From Aricia agestis (taxonomy: Eukaryota; Arthropoda; Insecta; Lepidoptera; Lycaenidae), in contig NC_056428.1 of NCBI RefSeq assembly GCF_905147365.1, positions 3,626,001-3,690,000 on the forward strand: DNA of 64,000 nt. The letters are read 5' to 3'. Positions 1-13,600 of this stretch are shown here, in pieces. Each line of letters opens with the position of its first letter. The first letter of the stretch is position 1. Made by a program: the position numbers and the translations under genes. The notes below the pieces were generated by a model that saw nothing but the letters and a program-made list of their open reading frames with translations, ran no database searches and had not been told where the DNA came from.

Positions 1-1290
1 AGGTAAAGGAGACTTTGTGGATTTTTAAATTCTAGGGTAGATCTACAAACAAATCCAAGAAGTCGAAAAGCCTTTGAGGTGATATGCTCGTAATGGACCT
101 TAAAAGAAAGCTTGTCATCAAATAGAATACCAAGGTCTTTTATTATTGTAGATATTATAACAATAAGTAATTCTAGTCGTTTGTTTGAGAAAGACATGAC
201 AGAGCACTTTTTAATATTTAGGTGCATATGATTGCGTTAACACCAGTTAAGAACAACATCGAGATCTCTTTGCAGCTTGTTGCAATCAACAATAGAACTT
301 ATTTGATTAAAGATTTTTAGGTCATCTGCATACAATAAACAATGACAAGATAAAAGCACAATTAAATCGTTTATAAAGATGACGAAAAATAAAGGCCCTA
401 AATGGGAGCCCTGCGGAACTCCAGATGTCACCTTTAATGGCAAAGATAAGAATCCCTTAAGAGCAACTAACTGACTTCTATTGTTAAGGTAAGAGCTAAC
501 CCAGCGCATTAAGCTACCACTGATACCGCACCTCGAAAGCCTATGACAAAGTAAGACATGGTTTACTCTGTCAAAAGCCTTCGAAAAGACAGTATAAATG
601 GCGTCTACTTGGTGACCAAGTGCATAAGATTGACAGAGGTAGTTTTTATATACGAGAAGATTACTAATTGTTGACCTGTTTTTTTTTCACGAAACCGTGT
701 TGTTTGTCAGAAATAATAGGCCTAATGAAGTTATATATATGGTCGTATGCAATGGATTCAAAAAGTTTTGCGAGGCATGATAAAATGCTGATAGGTCTGT
801 AGTTCTCACAATTAGATTTGTCGCCGCTTTTATGAAAAGGCTGTTTTCCATCGTGTCGGAAAAGTACCAGTACTTAGCGATAGACTGAAAATGATGGAGA
901 GAGGCTTAGATAATTCCTTATTACAGCATTTGACAAAACTAGGTGGAATGCGATCGGGACCAGAGCCCTAGCTTTTATCTAATTTTTTTATTTTACGTTC
1001 TACATCTTCGGTAGATATAGAAATATGCGATAAACAATTATTGTTCAAGTTAGGCGATGCTATGCAATTACTTGAGTCAAAATTATTGGAAAAATTCGAA
1101 TTGCCATCATAAACAGATCCAAAGTATTTAGAAAAACGTTCGCATATTCCTTCACCTGATGAGGCAAAAGTGCCTTTATATGACATAGTGTTTGGAACAG
1201 ATACATGTCCTTTTCTATTATTAATATATCTACAAAAAAAATTAATATTACTTTGTAATGATTTTTCTGCTTTAATACGATACACTGTAG
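1..1290 (-). mobile_element. Decayed non-LTR retrotransposon (LINE), reverse transcriptase part
   Basis: Read on the minus strand this is the middle of a LINE polyprotein, broken by frameshifts and stops. From 1285 down to 968 lies the linker that follows the endonuclease. Around 870-760 is the reverse transcriptase start motif with NYRPIS, and between 509 and 237 are SGVPQGS...GPL and the catalytic YADD. The reading frame changes at least twice, so the copy is dead. It runs off the left edge of the window. The domain order fits jockey/CR1/I-like elements; I did not settle the clade. It lies upstream of, and antisense to, the first visible ELYS exon, so it is probably in an ELYS intron. Confidence 0.85.
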
Positions 1291-2034
1291 CACTACTTTG
1301 ATAATATTAGAAATAAAATTAGAAAATACAATACAACATAGTTTTCGTTAGAAACTTATCTTCAGTTTTGTTTTTAATTTTTCGTAGTGCTAACTGCTAA
1401 AAATAAATGGATTATAGATAGGTACTGCTACTTCACGTTATCTACGTATGAAATCGTTGTTAATTTATTACGCCTATCTAAATTACGGAGAGGAAGTCTG
1501 TAATCTTTAATACAAATATGTAGCGTTTGTATTATTCAATTTAATATTTTTGTCCTAATGGTCGACATTATCTGAATCTGGAAACATTTCATCGATAATA
1601 TAAAAGACAGTTGTACATCACTAGTATTAGTTCCAAATACTCCCACTACTGCTATCAGCGCCAATATGGCGACATGATGGCGACTTTCAAACGTCATTTT
1701 TACGTCAAATTTAGTTCCTACCTCTAATAATGGGAAAGCTGATTCCGCTTCAAATAGGCACAAAAAATAGCTGTCATTTCAAAGGGTATCATCAGTCCAG
1801 CGTACTTGTATAATGGAGGTCAGTGGTTGCATGCACAGACAGTAGCGTTGCGTGTACGAATGCTACTGTTTAGAAAGTTACTCTAGACATTCGGTACTTG
1901 TTTTAAAAAATAGATTATACTTTTTTTTAATAGGGTAGGATACATTATTAATTTATTATTGATATTTTAAGTATCAAATATTTCTCGGACTACATTAGAA
2001 TAGGAGATATTTTAAATAGGTTTTTTTCCCACAG
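1291..2034. other. AT-rich intron sequence, nothing recognised
   Basis: I see no coding exon, RNA gene or bounded transposon here. The stretch ends in a T-rich tract and CAG acceptor directly before the first visible ELYS exon, so it is probably the end of an intron. Confidence 0.5.
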
Positions 2035-2146
2035 ATACGAGGCAGTTATCCGTCGACTGATGCAGTTCCCGACTATGTTCGGTCTCAGTAACACCGCTAT
2101 CAAGGCAACGCAGGCGTTCTGGCATCTAGATCATAGGGACTTTGAT
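2035..2146 (+). CDS. ELYS exon 1 of those visible (helical domain)
   Basis: Acceptor TTTCCCACAG, donor GTAAGT. It enters with one base of a split codon and ends in phase 0. It encodes RRLMQFPTMFGLSN...AFWHLDHRDFD, a well-conserved stretch of the ELYS helical domain. Confidence 0.88.
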
Positions 2147-4607
2147 GTAAGTATTAAATTTTAATCATTATAATTATTATTGAATTATTAAACATCGGTA
2201 AACCATCAGATATACCGCTTGATCCGTATTTGACAATTCTCGGCAAAAATACGGCAAGCATTTAGAGCTCTAAACTTTACTATTATTTATTTTTGTCAAA
2301 TATAAGGGCCGAGAGTCGGGACACATAAACACGATACGACGTCGTGTCGTGTGAATCTACGACGAGCATCGTAAAAAACTACGTCGCGACATCGTAACGT
2401 GCCACGATACACGGCACGACGTCGCGTCGTAGAAACTCACGATGCGTTCCTGTGTCAGTGCCACAGTTGTTATTCAAAATTCAAAGATGACGCATCGTGA
2501 GTTTCGACTCGTCGTAGATTCCAACGACGTGACGTCGCATCGTGAAACGAAGCCGCATCGTGACTCGTGGTACGACACGACGTCGTATCGTGTTTATGTG
2601 TCCCGGCCCTAAGACATTTATTCAATCTATTGTGGCTTACGCTGACGATAATTTTGCTTAAACAATATTTTTATAGTTTGCCCTAGATCAACTGCAATGT
2701 CTAACTGGTAACACTTTATCGGACTGGCAACACAAAGTGGTACTATCCGCGTTGCTAGCTCAGAAGAAGTCCCAAGCTGCGCTCCAGTACTTGCATGTTA
2801 GAAAGCCGGCTCCTATACATAAAGTAGACAAAGACCTGAGCAGAATCAATGAGTATGATAAGCTAGAAGATTGGCAGTCATGTTGTAATTTATACCTAGC
2901 GAGAGGTCTCGTGTTTGAAGCGTTAGATGTTATAAGGACGTGTGTGAAAAATGCTCCAACTATTGATGAGAAGGCGCAAGTGTTGAATTTCTTTTATGAA
3001 GGTAATTTTTAAATGTAACTTATGTAGTGTAATGTAACTTATTTAATGAATTATTGAACTTACTTATCATTATTGCGGCAACAATAATTACATGAAAAAA
3101 AGAGTGAATGTCTCGCTTTAATAAGTTAGTTATTTTATTCGTTAATCAAATATTTTTAGGATGTCGCAATACTGGTCAGCTGTCGAAGGTATTGCAAGTA
3201 TCACTTTTACCGTTTGAAGAGGAGGTATTCATAAAGTATTTACAAGACTGCAATGATGTACAGACTTCCGATATTTTGTTGCTTTACTATCTTCAACAAG
3301 CGAGGTAAGAATTGAAATTTTATAGCATAATATATGCATAATCCATCCGATATTAGTTATTACTATTAACACATTTTAAAACTGTCACAAATTCAAGTCA
3401 TAAATAAGCTTAACACCTTACACACGTGTTAATAGTAGTTGTAATTCAAAAAGACAAAAACAACTGTCTACGCCCAACGCGAGACATCACTAGCGCGACC
3501 ATCCCATCACTAGCGCGTCGATCCCAACTCTTGCGTTTCCGCCTCCGCGCCGCCATCTTGTCAATCAATCGAACCTCAAGAATATATTTTACAATAAGTG
3601 TAAATCTTACATATTAACATATGAATAAAAGTTGTGATTTTACTTGTAGACTGGTTTTATGTGCAAATTAGTGTTTCTACATAAATCACGCTTCCTAAGA
3701 ATAAACAACAACCTTAAATAAATTCCTACGTTATCAATCCAAGAGAAAGATAAGAAATTATTTCAATAATATTTTCTACGATCTTCAGGTATTTGGAAGC
3801 GGAGCTGTACTGCACGCTGACGAAATCGCGTCACAAGGGTGACGTCACCGAAGCGGCGCACACATTAGTCGACGTCGCAGCGCGCGCCGTGCCGCACATC
3901 GCGACGCAGGTCGCCCGCACCGCCGCCGGACACGTCGCCGGTGAGCGCGGTGAGTGCTGCCGTCTCGCTCGCACACATGTAACACATACGCTAGTGGATG
4001 TCTGTCTCGCTCGCACAGATGTTACACACACGCTGGTAGACGTCGGCGCGCGCACCTCACAAGAGCGAGAAAGCAGTTCAACTGCTGTCTCGCTTGCACA
4101 ACATTTTTCTTTAACTCAGCATAGTGTCGCCTATAAGTGCGGTCACACCTTTAATGCATACGTTAGCGAACGTCATATTCTGTCATCAACCTTGTTTATT
4201 TGAATTTTTTTATACATTTAATTTTTTTTTCAGTGGTTGCACCCAAGCCAATGTCTGTGTTCATACAAGCGTCTTCTCCAAAAAACTCCTTTACATATAA
4301 ATCATCATTTATTCAGGTACTACTTAAATTGAATTAATTACATAATCAGGATTATGAAATTAACATTATTATGAGTCGTAACATAATATTTGTTATAATA
4401 TTTTCAGGATACCATAGAAAATGCGAGCGAGACATGGGTAAATAAACCTAAAACTAGGAAAGGCATAAAACGAGCTCTGAATATTGAAGAAACGCCATTT
4501 ATTTGTACTCCCAAACTGACTAAAACAAAAAGGTATGAATTTAACGTAGTGAACTATTTTGACGCTTAAAGCAAACTTATTGTGGTATTCGTAACTATAA
4601 CTATTAT

Positions 4608-4640
<33 letters not shown>

Positions 4641-7600
4641 GTTTATTTCTCCCAAAAAATTTATAGTTAAGATTTTTTCCTCCTTGCTAGTAAAAATATT
4701 TAAACTGTGCATAAGCTATTCACTACTCTGAAAAGGTGTGTTAACAGGGTTTTAGTAGAGGGTAGTTATAAGTCCTTACTTATAACTACCCTAGGCCCTT
4801 GCCTAAGGGGAGTTATATTGTATCCCATTTAAAGTTTGTGGGTTTTATGATGATATGCGTGACACATCATAATTGACAATAGTAGGGAAGTTACCTAACA
4901 AAAATTAATCGATAATTTAAAAATATCGAATCACTTCGTAAAGGAATTGCAATCGAAATTATAGATTTCGTACTGACATTTCAGTGGTGCCGGTGATTTA
5001 AGATGGCCGCCCCTTTTTTATCGATTTGATTTCGATTCAACAGAGTCAATCTCTATTGACATAACTCGCGTCGCTACGGCCGAAAATGATACAAGTTAGT
5101 AACCTAGCTCGCGCGGGTATTTACACACCCCAGTCTAGATTTTCAATCACGGCCTTAACTAACCTATCGACAACGCACTGTGCAGTAGCCGAGATATCGT
5201 GCCCTCAGTTTAAGCTATACGTAGTTAGCTGCTATTTCCAGTACGCGGACTCCGTAGGTCCCCATTTACATCAACTTCACGGCAACGGCATGGCCAGCTA
5301 AGGTACACAGATCGCGACCGACGTTGCGCCGTTGAAGACTTTATTGCGGAGTTTAACCTCCAAATTCACAACACCCCCGATGCACCACCTACCTATAGTA
5401 GCCCAACGGGTGAATCGTCAATTGACGTCACGCTATCTAGCGCGTACGTCCAGATTAGGCATTGGCGTGTCCTCCCCGATGCGTCACCGCTTACTGGTGT
5501 ACGAGTTTTCTCGTGCGGTCCCGAGTGATTCCGTAATAAATTTTAAGAGGAGTCCACACCGCCGTTTTTCCATACAAACGCTGTCCCCTGTTTCCCCCCT
5601 GGATAATGCCGGTAGAGCTGTGATTTTTTTCCTAAATATCTATGGTCACTATTAGCATGTCCCTATGTTTTCTTTTTTTTCATAATTTAATTATTAAAAA
5701 AGATATAAACGTTTTAAAACCCAAAAAAATGGTCAGATTTTCCGCTGTGTTCAAACATCCACACAACAAATTTGGCTAGATTATACAAAAAAAGCAAAAC
5801 ATAGGAACACAGCTCAAGCCTTGCTTTAATTTCTAATGACAAAAGTACTTAAATCGGTTAAGTTTTGGAGAAGGAAACAGGGGAGAACGAATCGTTGATT
5901 TTCTGTTCTTTTATTAGAATTTTCAATTCAGTTCAATCAGTGTATAAATTAACTGATTGTGAGGTTTGATTGTTGAAAGGTAATAAGGGACCATCCATGA
6001 AGTACGTCACACTTAAATGGGGGGCGGGGGGGGGGACGAAGTGTGACATGGTTAGACATAAGGGGTGGGGCTGAGTTTTGTGCTATCATATTAAAATTTA
6101 ATCTAGAAAGAAATATTGAAGTGGTTTCAATTTTTAACCACCGACAAAAAGAGGGGTGTTATAAGTTTGACGTGTGGACCTATTTTGATCTAGTTTTTTT
6201 TTGTGTGACGTACTTTATGGATGGTCCCTAAATAATAAACTTTTTCTTGACAGTTTTTATTAATATATTAAAATCACACTAATATTCATGATAGTAGGCT
6301 ACTTGACCCATTTTTTTTCTTCATGTTAATCGCTTCGTAATCATTCATTTTCAGAAAAAAACCAATATTTTAATATTTTACACAGTTCTACTGTGTAAAA
6401 TATTAAAATATATTATACCCATAAAATTTTTGATTGAAAAATATGCCTTATAAATGGCGCCGAAAACCTGCCATAGTGTGACGTCATACGTTTTGTATTT
6501 CAAATTCTCTTTATTGAACATTTTTTTTGTGCTAAAATATGTACGAGTCTAAAAGTGACCAAAAATTATAAAAGAATTAAATAAAAAATTAGAAATTATT
6601 TGTAATGTTGAAAACTTTTGGAGAAAAGTTTTGGCCATTTCATTTCCGGTCTACAATAAATGGAGATAATATATAAAACTGATGTTTTATTTGAATTATT
6701 CTAGAAAATATATTTTACAAATCTTTCTAGGTTTATTCTTATTATTATTTATGTACAAATAAACTTACATATAACGAGTGCTATAAATAAAAGATATTAA
6801 ATTACTAGTGTGATGACGTCACATCCCAATCGGAAGTACCGCAAAAGCGTTTTCGTCAGTACAAAAATTATATTTTCATAAAATCGTATCTTCAAATCGA
6901 CTCTTTTATCATATTACATTTATCATATATATCAATCATAAGCTTTTATTTGATGATAAGGTTGAAATACGGTTTCCTAGGCTAAAATCTACTAGAAATA
7001 TGCATTTGTTCAATGAAATTGAATATAGGTCAAGTAGCCTATCATTATAACTATACCATGGCCAATCCTTTTCTCTCTCTTACTGCTAAATGTCGTGGTT
7101 TGCGACCGTCGATTATCTCTGGTAACAGGCAGTCAAAGTAAAAGGTTTCTAATATAGGTTCCATTTTGTGCCAAAATGCGTCGTCTCTCTTAATTTTTTC
7201 GAAAAGTAAGCCTTTGCAGCTCCACAAAATAAAATAACAAAAATTTCGGCCGGTTATATGTAGTTGCCCCTGCACTTGAAAGAAATAATTGTGATTCCTT
7301 TTTAATTCTAGGATGCCATTTTTAAATACGCAGAAGTCTATTTTCTTTTGCTCTATTCCTTCTTTAGGCGTTAAGTCAAAAATTTTGTAAGGACATTTTA
7401 CTTCAACTATCGAATCTTCTCCAACAAGACCATCAGGACTTGCTGAAAAAAAAGTTTTATGCTTGTCGACGAATAATCCACATTTTGACACCGGTAGTCC
7501 AGTTTCTTTAATGAATTGTTGTATTGCTTCATCCTCTTTTTCTCTACCATAATTTGTAGCAAGAGTGCCTTTAAATTGAGAATATAGTAAAGATTTTAAA

Positions 7601-10600
7601 AGTCCTGTTACTGATCTTGTCTTTCGTTATTTACAAATTCGACCGAAGTTGGATGCTGTAAGGCGTTTACGTCTTTCTACTGTCCACAACCTATTTTCGC
7701 TTTGGCCAACAGTGTTTTGTTGAAGCTCATCAAATTTGGTGTTATTTAACTGTGATAAAAATTCACTTTTCTTTTGCTCATATATCTCAGGTGGCATATC
7801 TGGTTCTAAGTCTAACTGACCATAATTCTCATCGGGTCCAGTAACTTTTCTTCTTTTGTTCGGTACGTTATCACCGAAAGCAATCCTTCTCTTTCGAATT
7901 CTTTCTCTAATGATTTTGGAGCGCTGTTTCTTATCTATGAATTGTTTGGTATATTTTCCAGGGCTACAACCTTGATTTTTTTTGATAGGCGTGCGTGGAT
8001 AGCCGTTTCACTATTCCACGATGTTACTGCACCAAAACACCGTGTCTGATATGAACCTCTAGCAGTGTAGTTCACCCTTTTACCGCCAATAAATTTGGCA
8101 ATTACATTATTAAATTGCTCCACGGTGTTATTGGTTATATCTAAAATAAGGCTTTCTGCACCAACATCAACAGGTATTGCTGAATATCCGCCCATATTCC
8201 ACAAGATTGGAGATCTGGTACCAAATTTGTGTCATTGGTATATTTTTCCGGCTTACAATAATAAGATGAACAATTTTTATGGTCTCCGAACACATGATTG
8301 GCGGCATTTTTATGTCCATTTTAAGGTTTTTTAATTTTATCACCGTGGTTACTATTTTGCTCTTTTCTATGGTTTACAGCTCCAACCACTGCTTTCCTCA
8401 AGCGCAAAACGTTGGACTGAACTTTTTTTCTTAGGTCAACTGGAACAAAGCCTTTGTGGTTGTTTGTTTTTTTGGCTAATGCTTTTATTTTATTACAAAA
8501 GTTGCGGAGCAAATGGTTTTTACACTCAATTTTAGTTATAGCAAAGTCATGCCCATATGGATTATTCAATAGCAATTTTTTTATCACACTGGAGTCGCCA
8601 TCTCCGATAAGTTTATTATATTTTACTCCATGCATCTCCATACTTTTTGCAAACCCTTCTGCTATTATATCCGCTTCCATGGCGTTGGCGCTGTCATTCC
8701 AGTTTTTAAAGCACCTGTGTTCAGGGACATCTAGTATATTCAATTTTGCACTTCTAGAACATATTCAGCAATAGGAGTTTCCAAATTCCAAGAAATAATA
8801 CCTTTTTGGTCCTAAGTCCAACTATGCAACCAGCACCAGACGCCGAGCTGAATCCGCTTTTGTATGACCGTTTTGCCCAAGATCCATCTGCAACCACTGA
8901 TATTAGAGGGCAACCATCGTTGTCTAAATCGCCATTCAAGACAGCTAGTCTTTTTTCCTCTTGACCTGCTGCGATCATCTCGTCTATGGCACATTCTTCA
9001 ATTTTCGGTGTCAGACGTTGTTCAATCCTTGTGTATGTGGTATTGCTCATAACTGGCATATTTAAAACACTACATATCTCATTCAGTTGTCCATATCCAT
9101 TTCCAGAACAGACTATTCCTTCTACATCAGCGTCATTTACAGATAGTTTCAATTTTGGATCTTCGCTGTACACTATTTCCTTTTTTGTACACATTTTGCA
9201 TTCAAATTTATATTTGCTAACAAATTCTGTTCGCAGTTCTCCTAAGAACTTTAAATCAGCAAACGTGCAATCTGTGTGTTCGTGCTTGATTTTGGGAAAA
9301 AAAAATACTTGATATTCACTATTCGACGTCCTTCCAAATGTTTATGCTGAACTGTTTCATCGATATCGTTGTCATTGTTTAAATGCTGATCATAACAAAT
9401 CGTTAAGTCAAAATCTGACTCTGAGGTAGAGCTTGTATTTGCTTCAAATACGTTATCGTTGAAAGTTTCATGCATTTGCGATATATCTGAGTTTTCCTTG
9501 TTTTCATCACTGTAACAATTATTAAAGAAACAGCATTCATTATTAAACTGTGAAAATTTCAGAAGTCTAGCTATAGCGGTCATTGAGTTACAACTTGGAG
9601 ACAGACTGAAAGATAGACAGACAGACGGACAGACATCGAAGTCTCAGTAATAGGGTCCCGTTTTTACCCTTTGGGTACTAAGGTACTAAGACTTCGTTAT
9701 CTGTCCGTCTGTCTCCAGGCTATATCTCAAGAACCGCTATAGCTAGACTTCTGAAATGTTTATAGATTGTGTATATCTGTTGCCGCTATAGTAACTACTA
9801 AAAACAAAATAAAATTAATATTTAAGGGGAGCTCCCATACAACAAACCTGATTTTTTGGCCCTTTTGCCCGTAATGAATAATAGCAACTTGAAATTTTCA
9901 CAAAATTTTAAATTATATTAACACGTTCACTGCGTTACGGGTACTTTCGCGCCCCGTACGTTGACATCAGTCAGTGCGGTGCTGAAAAAGTAGTGTCTAC
10001 TCGTTCTTGCGGGGATTGTATTTTTGAGGATTTTTGTTGTATGAATGAGATGAATAGATATTTATGTTCCTGGCTTGAAATTGAATTAAGAATCGGTATA
10101 ATAATCTACGGGGTTTCTTGAGCCCCGTTGCGACCAGCGAGTAAAAATTGTAATTAAGTGCGTCTACGGGGTCTATATCACCCCGTACAGATTATTGCTT
10201 ACCCCGTACGGGGTGATGAGCTCATTTGCGTAGGCGCGTCCTAAGAAGCAAAGTGTTTATCGACTATTTTTCAAAATGAAGCGTTCGCGGCGTATGTTGG
10301 AATTATCTCATGGTAAAAATAATGAAGAAGCCGATGAGCATGATGTATCAACATCTTCACGATTATCCCGACGACCACCATCATCACCATTATTCCGCAA
10401 GGTCCTTCAGCGAAACCTAAGTCCAAGATACGATGTGATCACCAGCCCTAGCACTGGTCAAACCTATCACCAATTGCAAAATGTTGTATTAAATTCAGGA
10501 AACCCTAAACAAACAAAAAAGGTTTTGTTGAACACATCATTGATTCTTTCACAAATTTGATCAACGTTAAATCTGATGATTTGGAGCCTTCTGAATCTAA

Positions 10601-13600
10601 ACATAAATTTGAAATTGGTGAAAAGAAAAAAAAATGTTCAGGTTGTTATGAGGAGCTAAGAAAATCTATGAGCAGTCGGGAAGCAGATAACAAAGTAAAG
10701 AAAGTTAAAACACTTTGTCGTCAGTGTAATAAAGCATATTGTTTGCAGTGTTATAATATGAAACATTAGAATTCAGTAAAGTTTTTTTCTATACTATCGG
10801 TTATTCGCATTAACGAAGTGTTAAGTAATTCTAAGATAATTTATTTTTTATATAAAAATATGTTTGTTTGGAATGTTCCCTAAAGTCATTCTTATAATTA
10901 TTATGAATAAATAAATACGAGTATCATCTATTTAAAATATCGATAGTTTTAATTTTTTTACTCCCATCACTAACTTTTTATCGATAAAAATGTATTCTGT
11001 GCGTTAAGGGGTTTTTGGAATCCCGTATTTTTTGTTTTTAATTGCGTTACGGGGATAGAAGCACCCCGCACTTTATTTTTCATTATATATATTTTTGTTT
11101 TTATTGTACCTACGTGCGGAGTAAGGAGAGTGTAGTTCAGTTAATACTCTTTGAAATGGTATAAGAAAAACAATGATAATACTATTTTTGTCAATTTTAG
11201 AGGGGTTTAAATGAAGTCGGGTGTACGGGGCACTTTTGCACCCGTAACGCATAATAATTAATTTCATAAAGGGGCGTGCTCATCCCCGTAACGCACTTAA
11301 ATTTAGGTTAAGGATTTGGGTCTACGCAGTTAACGTGATAAATTTGTACTTTTATTAAAGTATATACTTTTATAAAAATATTTATTTATATTTTAATTTT
11401 ATTATTTACTATTGTAAATAATAAAATTAAAATATAAATAAATATTTTAGTGGGCTCCCATACAAAAAACACAATTTTTTGCCAACTTTAGCTTAGCTGC
11501 CTTTAGCTCTATAACGGTACGGAATCCTTCGTGCGCGAGTGCGACTCGCACGTGGCCGATTTTATTTATTAGTTTTTGTTGTCTTAGCGGCAACAGAAAT
11601 ACATAATCTTTGAAAACAACTCTCTAGCTATTACTGTACCTATAATCTACTAGCTACTACATACAGCCTGGAGGTAGACAGATGGACAGACATCGAAGTT
11701 TTAGTAATAGAGTCCCGTTTTCGGTTGGGTACGGAACCCTAAAAATCTTAAACAACAGACAGGCAGACAGACCATAAAGTTGTTCTTTTTTAACTAGAGA
11801 ACTCAAAAAAACCAACCTGGCTATAGTACTCGGTGCTAAATGGATGTGACGCTTTATGCTAAAGTGATGTTTTTTTCTTTTAGCGGATGTATATAAACGC
11901 TTTTTATTCCCTTTTCTATTGCCCATTTTAAGAGGGTTTATCTGCAACAAAAATATGATTACTTATAATATAGATTAGCAGTTAGCACTAATGTAATGTA
12001 CCTAAAATAAACTAAGGTAGACCGTATTTTCAGTTGACTAGTTATTAAAAAATTTAAAAACCACGTAACTTTTTTATGCCTTATAGTGGGGCATACCGCA
12101 TAGATGAACCCACTCATTTACAGGCTGTAACAAAAGTAAGTGATAATACTTTAGGGTTTGTATGTGTCCCTTCACCAAGGGTATAGAGTTTACTGCGAAC
12201 TTAGCAGCGCTGAAACTGGATTTTTTTGTCATTTGTATGCAAGCGCCCAAGCCCATATGAGATAGCCCATACAAATCACAAAAAATCCCTTTCAGTGCTG
12301 CTACTTTCACAGTAAACTCTATAATATAAGGAACACATAAAAACCCACTTTTATTTAATTTATTTTGTACTACACTTAGAAAGCTAGGTACCAAATTATA
12401 TAATTCAAAAATTACTTACTTACGATTTATCTCTTATCGTTGAGAAAAGCTCAAAATCCAATACACAAGCCGAGTCAAAACAATGAAGTAAAGAAACAAA
12501 CAAGTCCAGTAAACAAAAGCCAGAGTCAATTAAAAGAGCGGGTAGGTAATACAATTATAACACGAATAAAATATATTCCGCAAACGTCGTGCGCCGAAAT
12601 CAACTTGCCGACTGCAAAGTGCAATTGCAATTATTTTATTAGCAATCTGAGTGAGCGCGGGCGGTGGGCAGCGCGCGGCGGACAGCGCTGTATACCACGC
12701 CACGCAAACATTGACAGTCACACTCACACATTCTCACTCGGTCGGGCCGCGGGCGCAGCGCGACAGCAATAGATTTTCCAAATACTGGTCTTTCATTTCT
12801 CTAGCCGGTGGTGTATGCTCTTAACGACTATAAATATAATGTTAAAAATGGTGATTGGAAATTATTCCGTTCCCTTATGACCGCTCATGCCAAAGATTTC
12901 ACTCGCCCGGAACTGAACGCCAATGAGTGCGCCGAAATTATGACAAACACTTTTATTTACTGTGCCAATGTTGCCTTGGCCCTTGGGTCGAAAGCCCCTG
13001 AAAAAAGATCAAAATTGTAAATGGTGGAACAATAATCTTTCAAACCTTCGGCGAGAGTTTAGAAAAGCTAGACGTAAAATAAATAACCTTCGTAAATCGG
13101 GAATCGGTCGTTCCGATGACACTGATGATATATTAAGTTTAAATAACCTTCGTGTTTCAAGGTCACGATACCGCGCCGCCGTTATTCTAGCGAAAAATAA
13201 TATGTTAAAAAATGCCGCGAATAGACTGGATAAGGAGGGCCCCTGGTCCTCTTTGTACCACGAACTTAAACCCAATAATACCTCTGCGTCTAATTTTATT
13301 TCAAACATTAAAATAAACAACAGTTATACTTGTAGTCTAGAGGATACGGCTAAAGCATATCTGAACATCTTGATTCCAGACGACGAGCCCACTTTAGACG
13401 ACGAATACCATCGCGCCATTAGAAGTACAATGTTAGACCCCATCAATACACCGCCTTCCGACTTGCCTTCTCATCCGATGAGTTTATTAAAATAGTAAAT
13501 CTTTTGCCTATGAAAAAATCTGCGGGCGAGGATAAAATTTCAAAAATAATGATAAAACAATCCTGTATAGCGGTGAACTCATCAATTTTATTCGTATATA

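Noticed and set aside
7051..7491. Phage-derived or contaminating YqaJ recombinase
   Set aside because: It is continuous with a Mutator-like transposase, is decayed, and lies inside an insect intron, so it is part of a eukaryotic transposon.
10196..10225. CRISPR-like array at the piggyBac ends
   Set aside because: The repeated units are short hairpins of unequal spacing at the two ends of one transposon in a eukaryotic genome.
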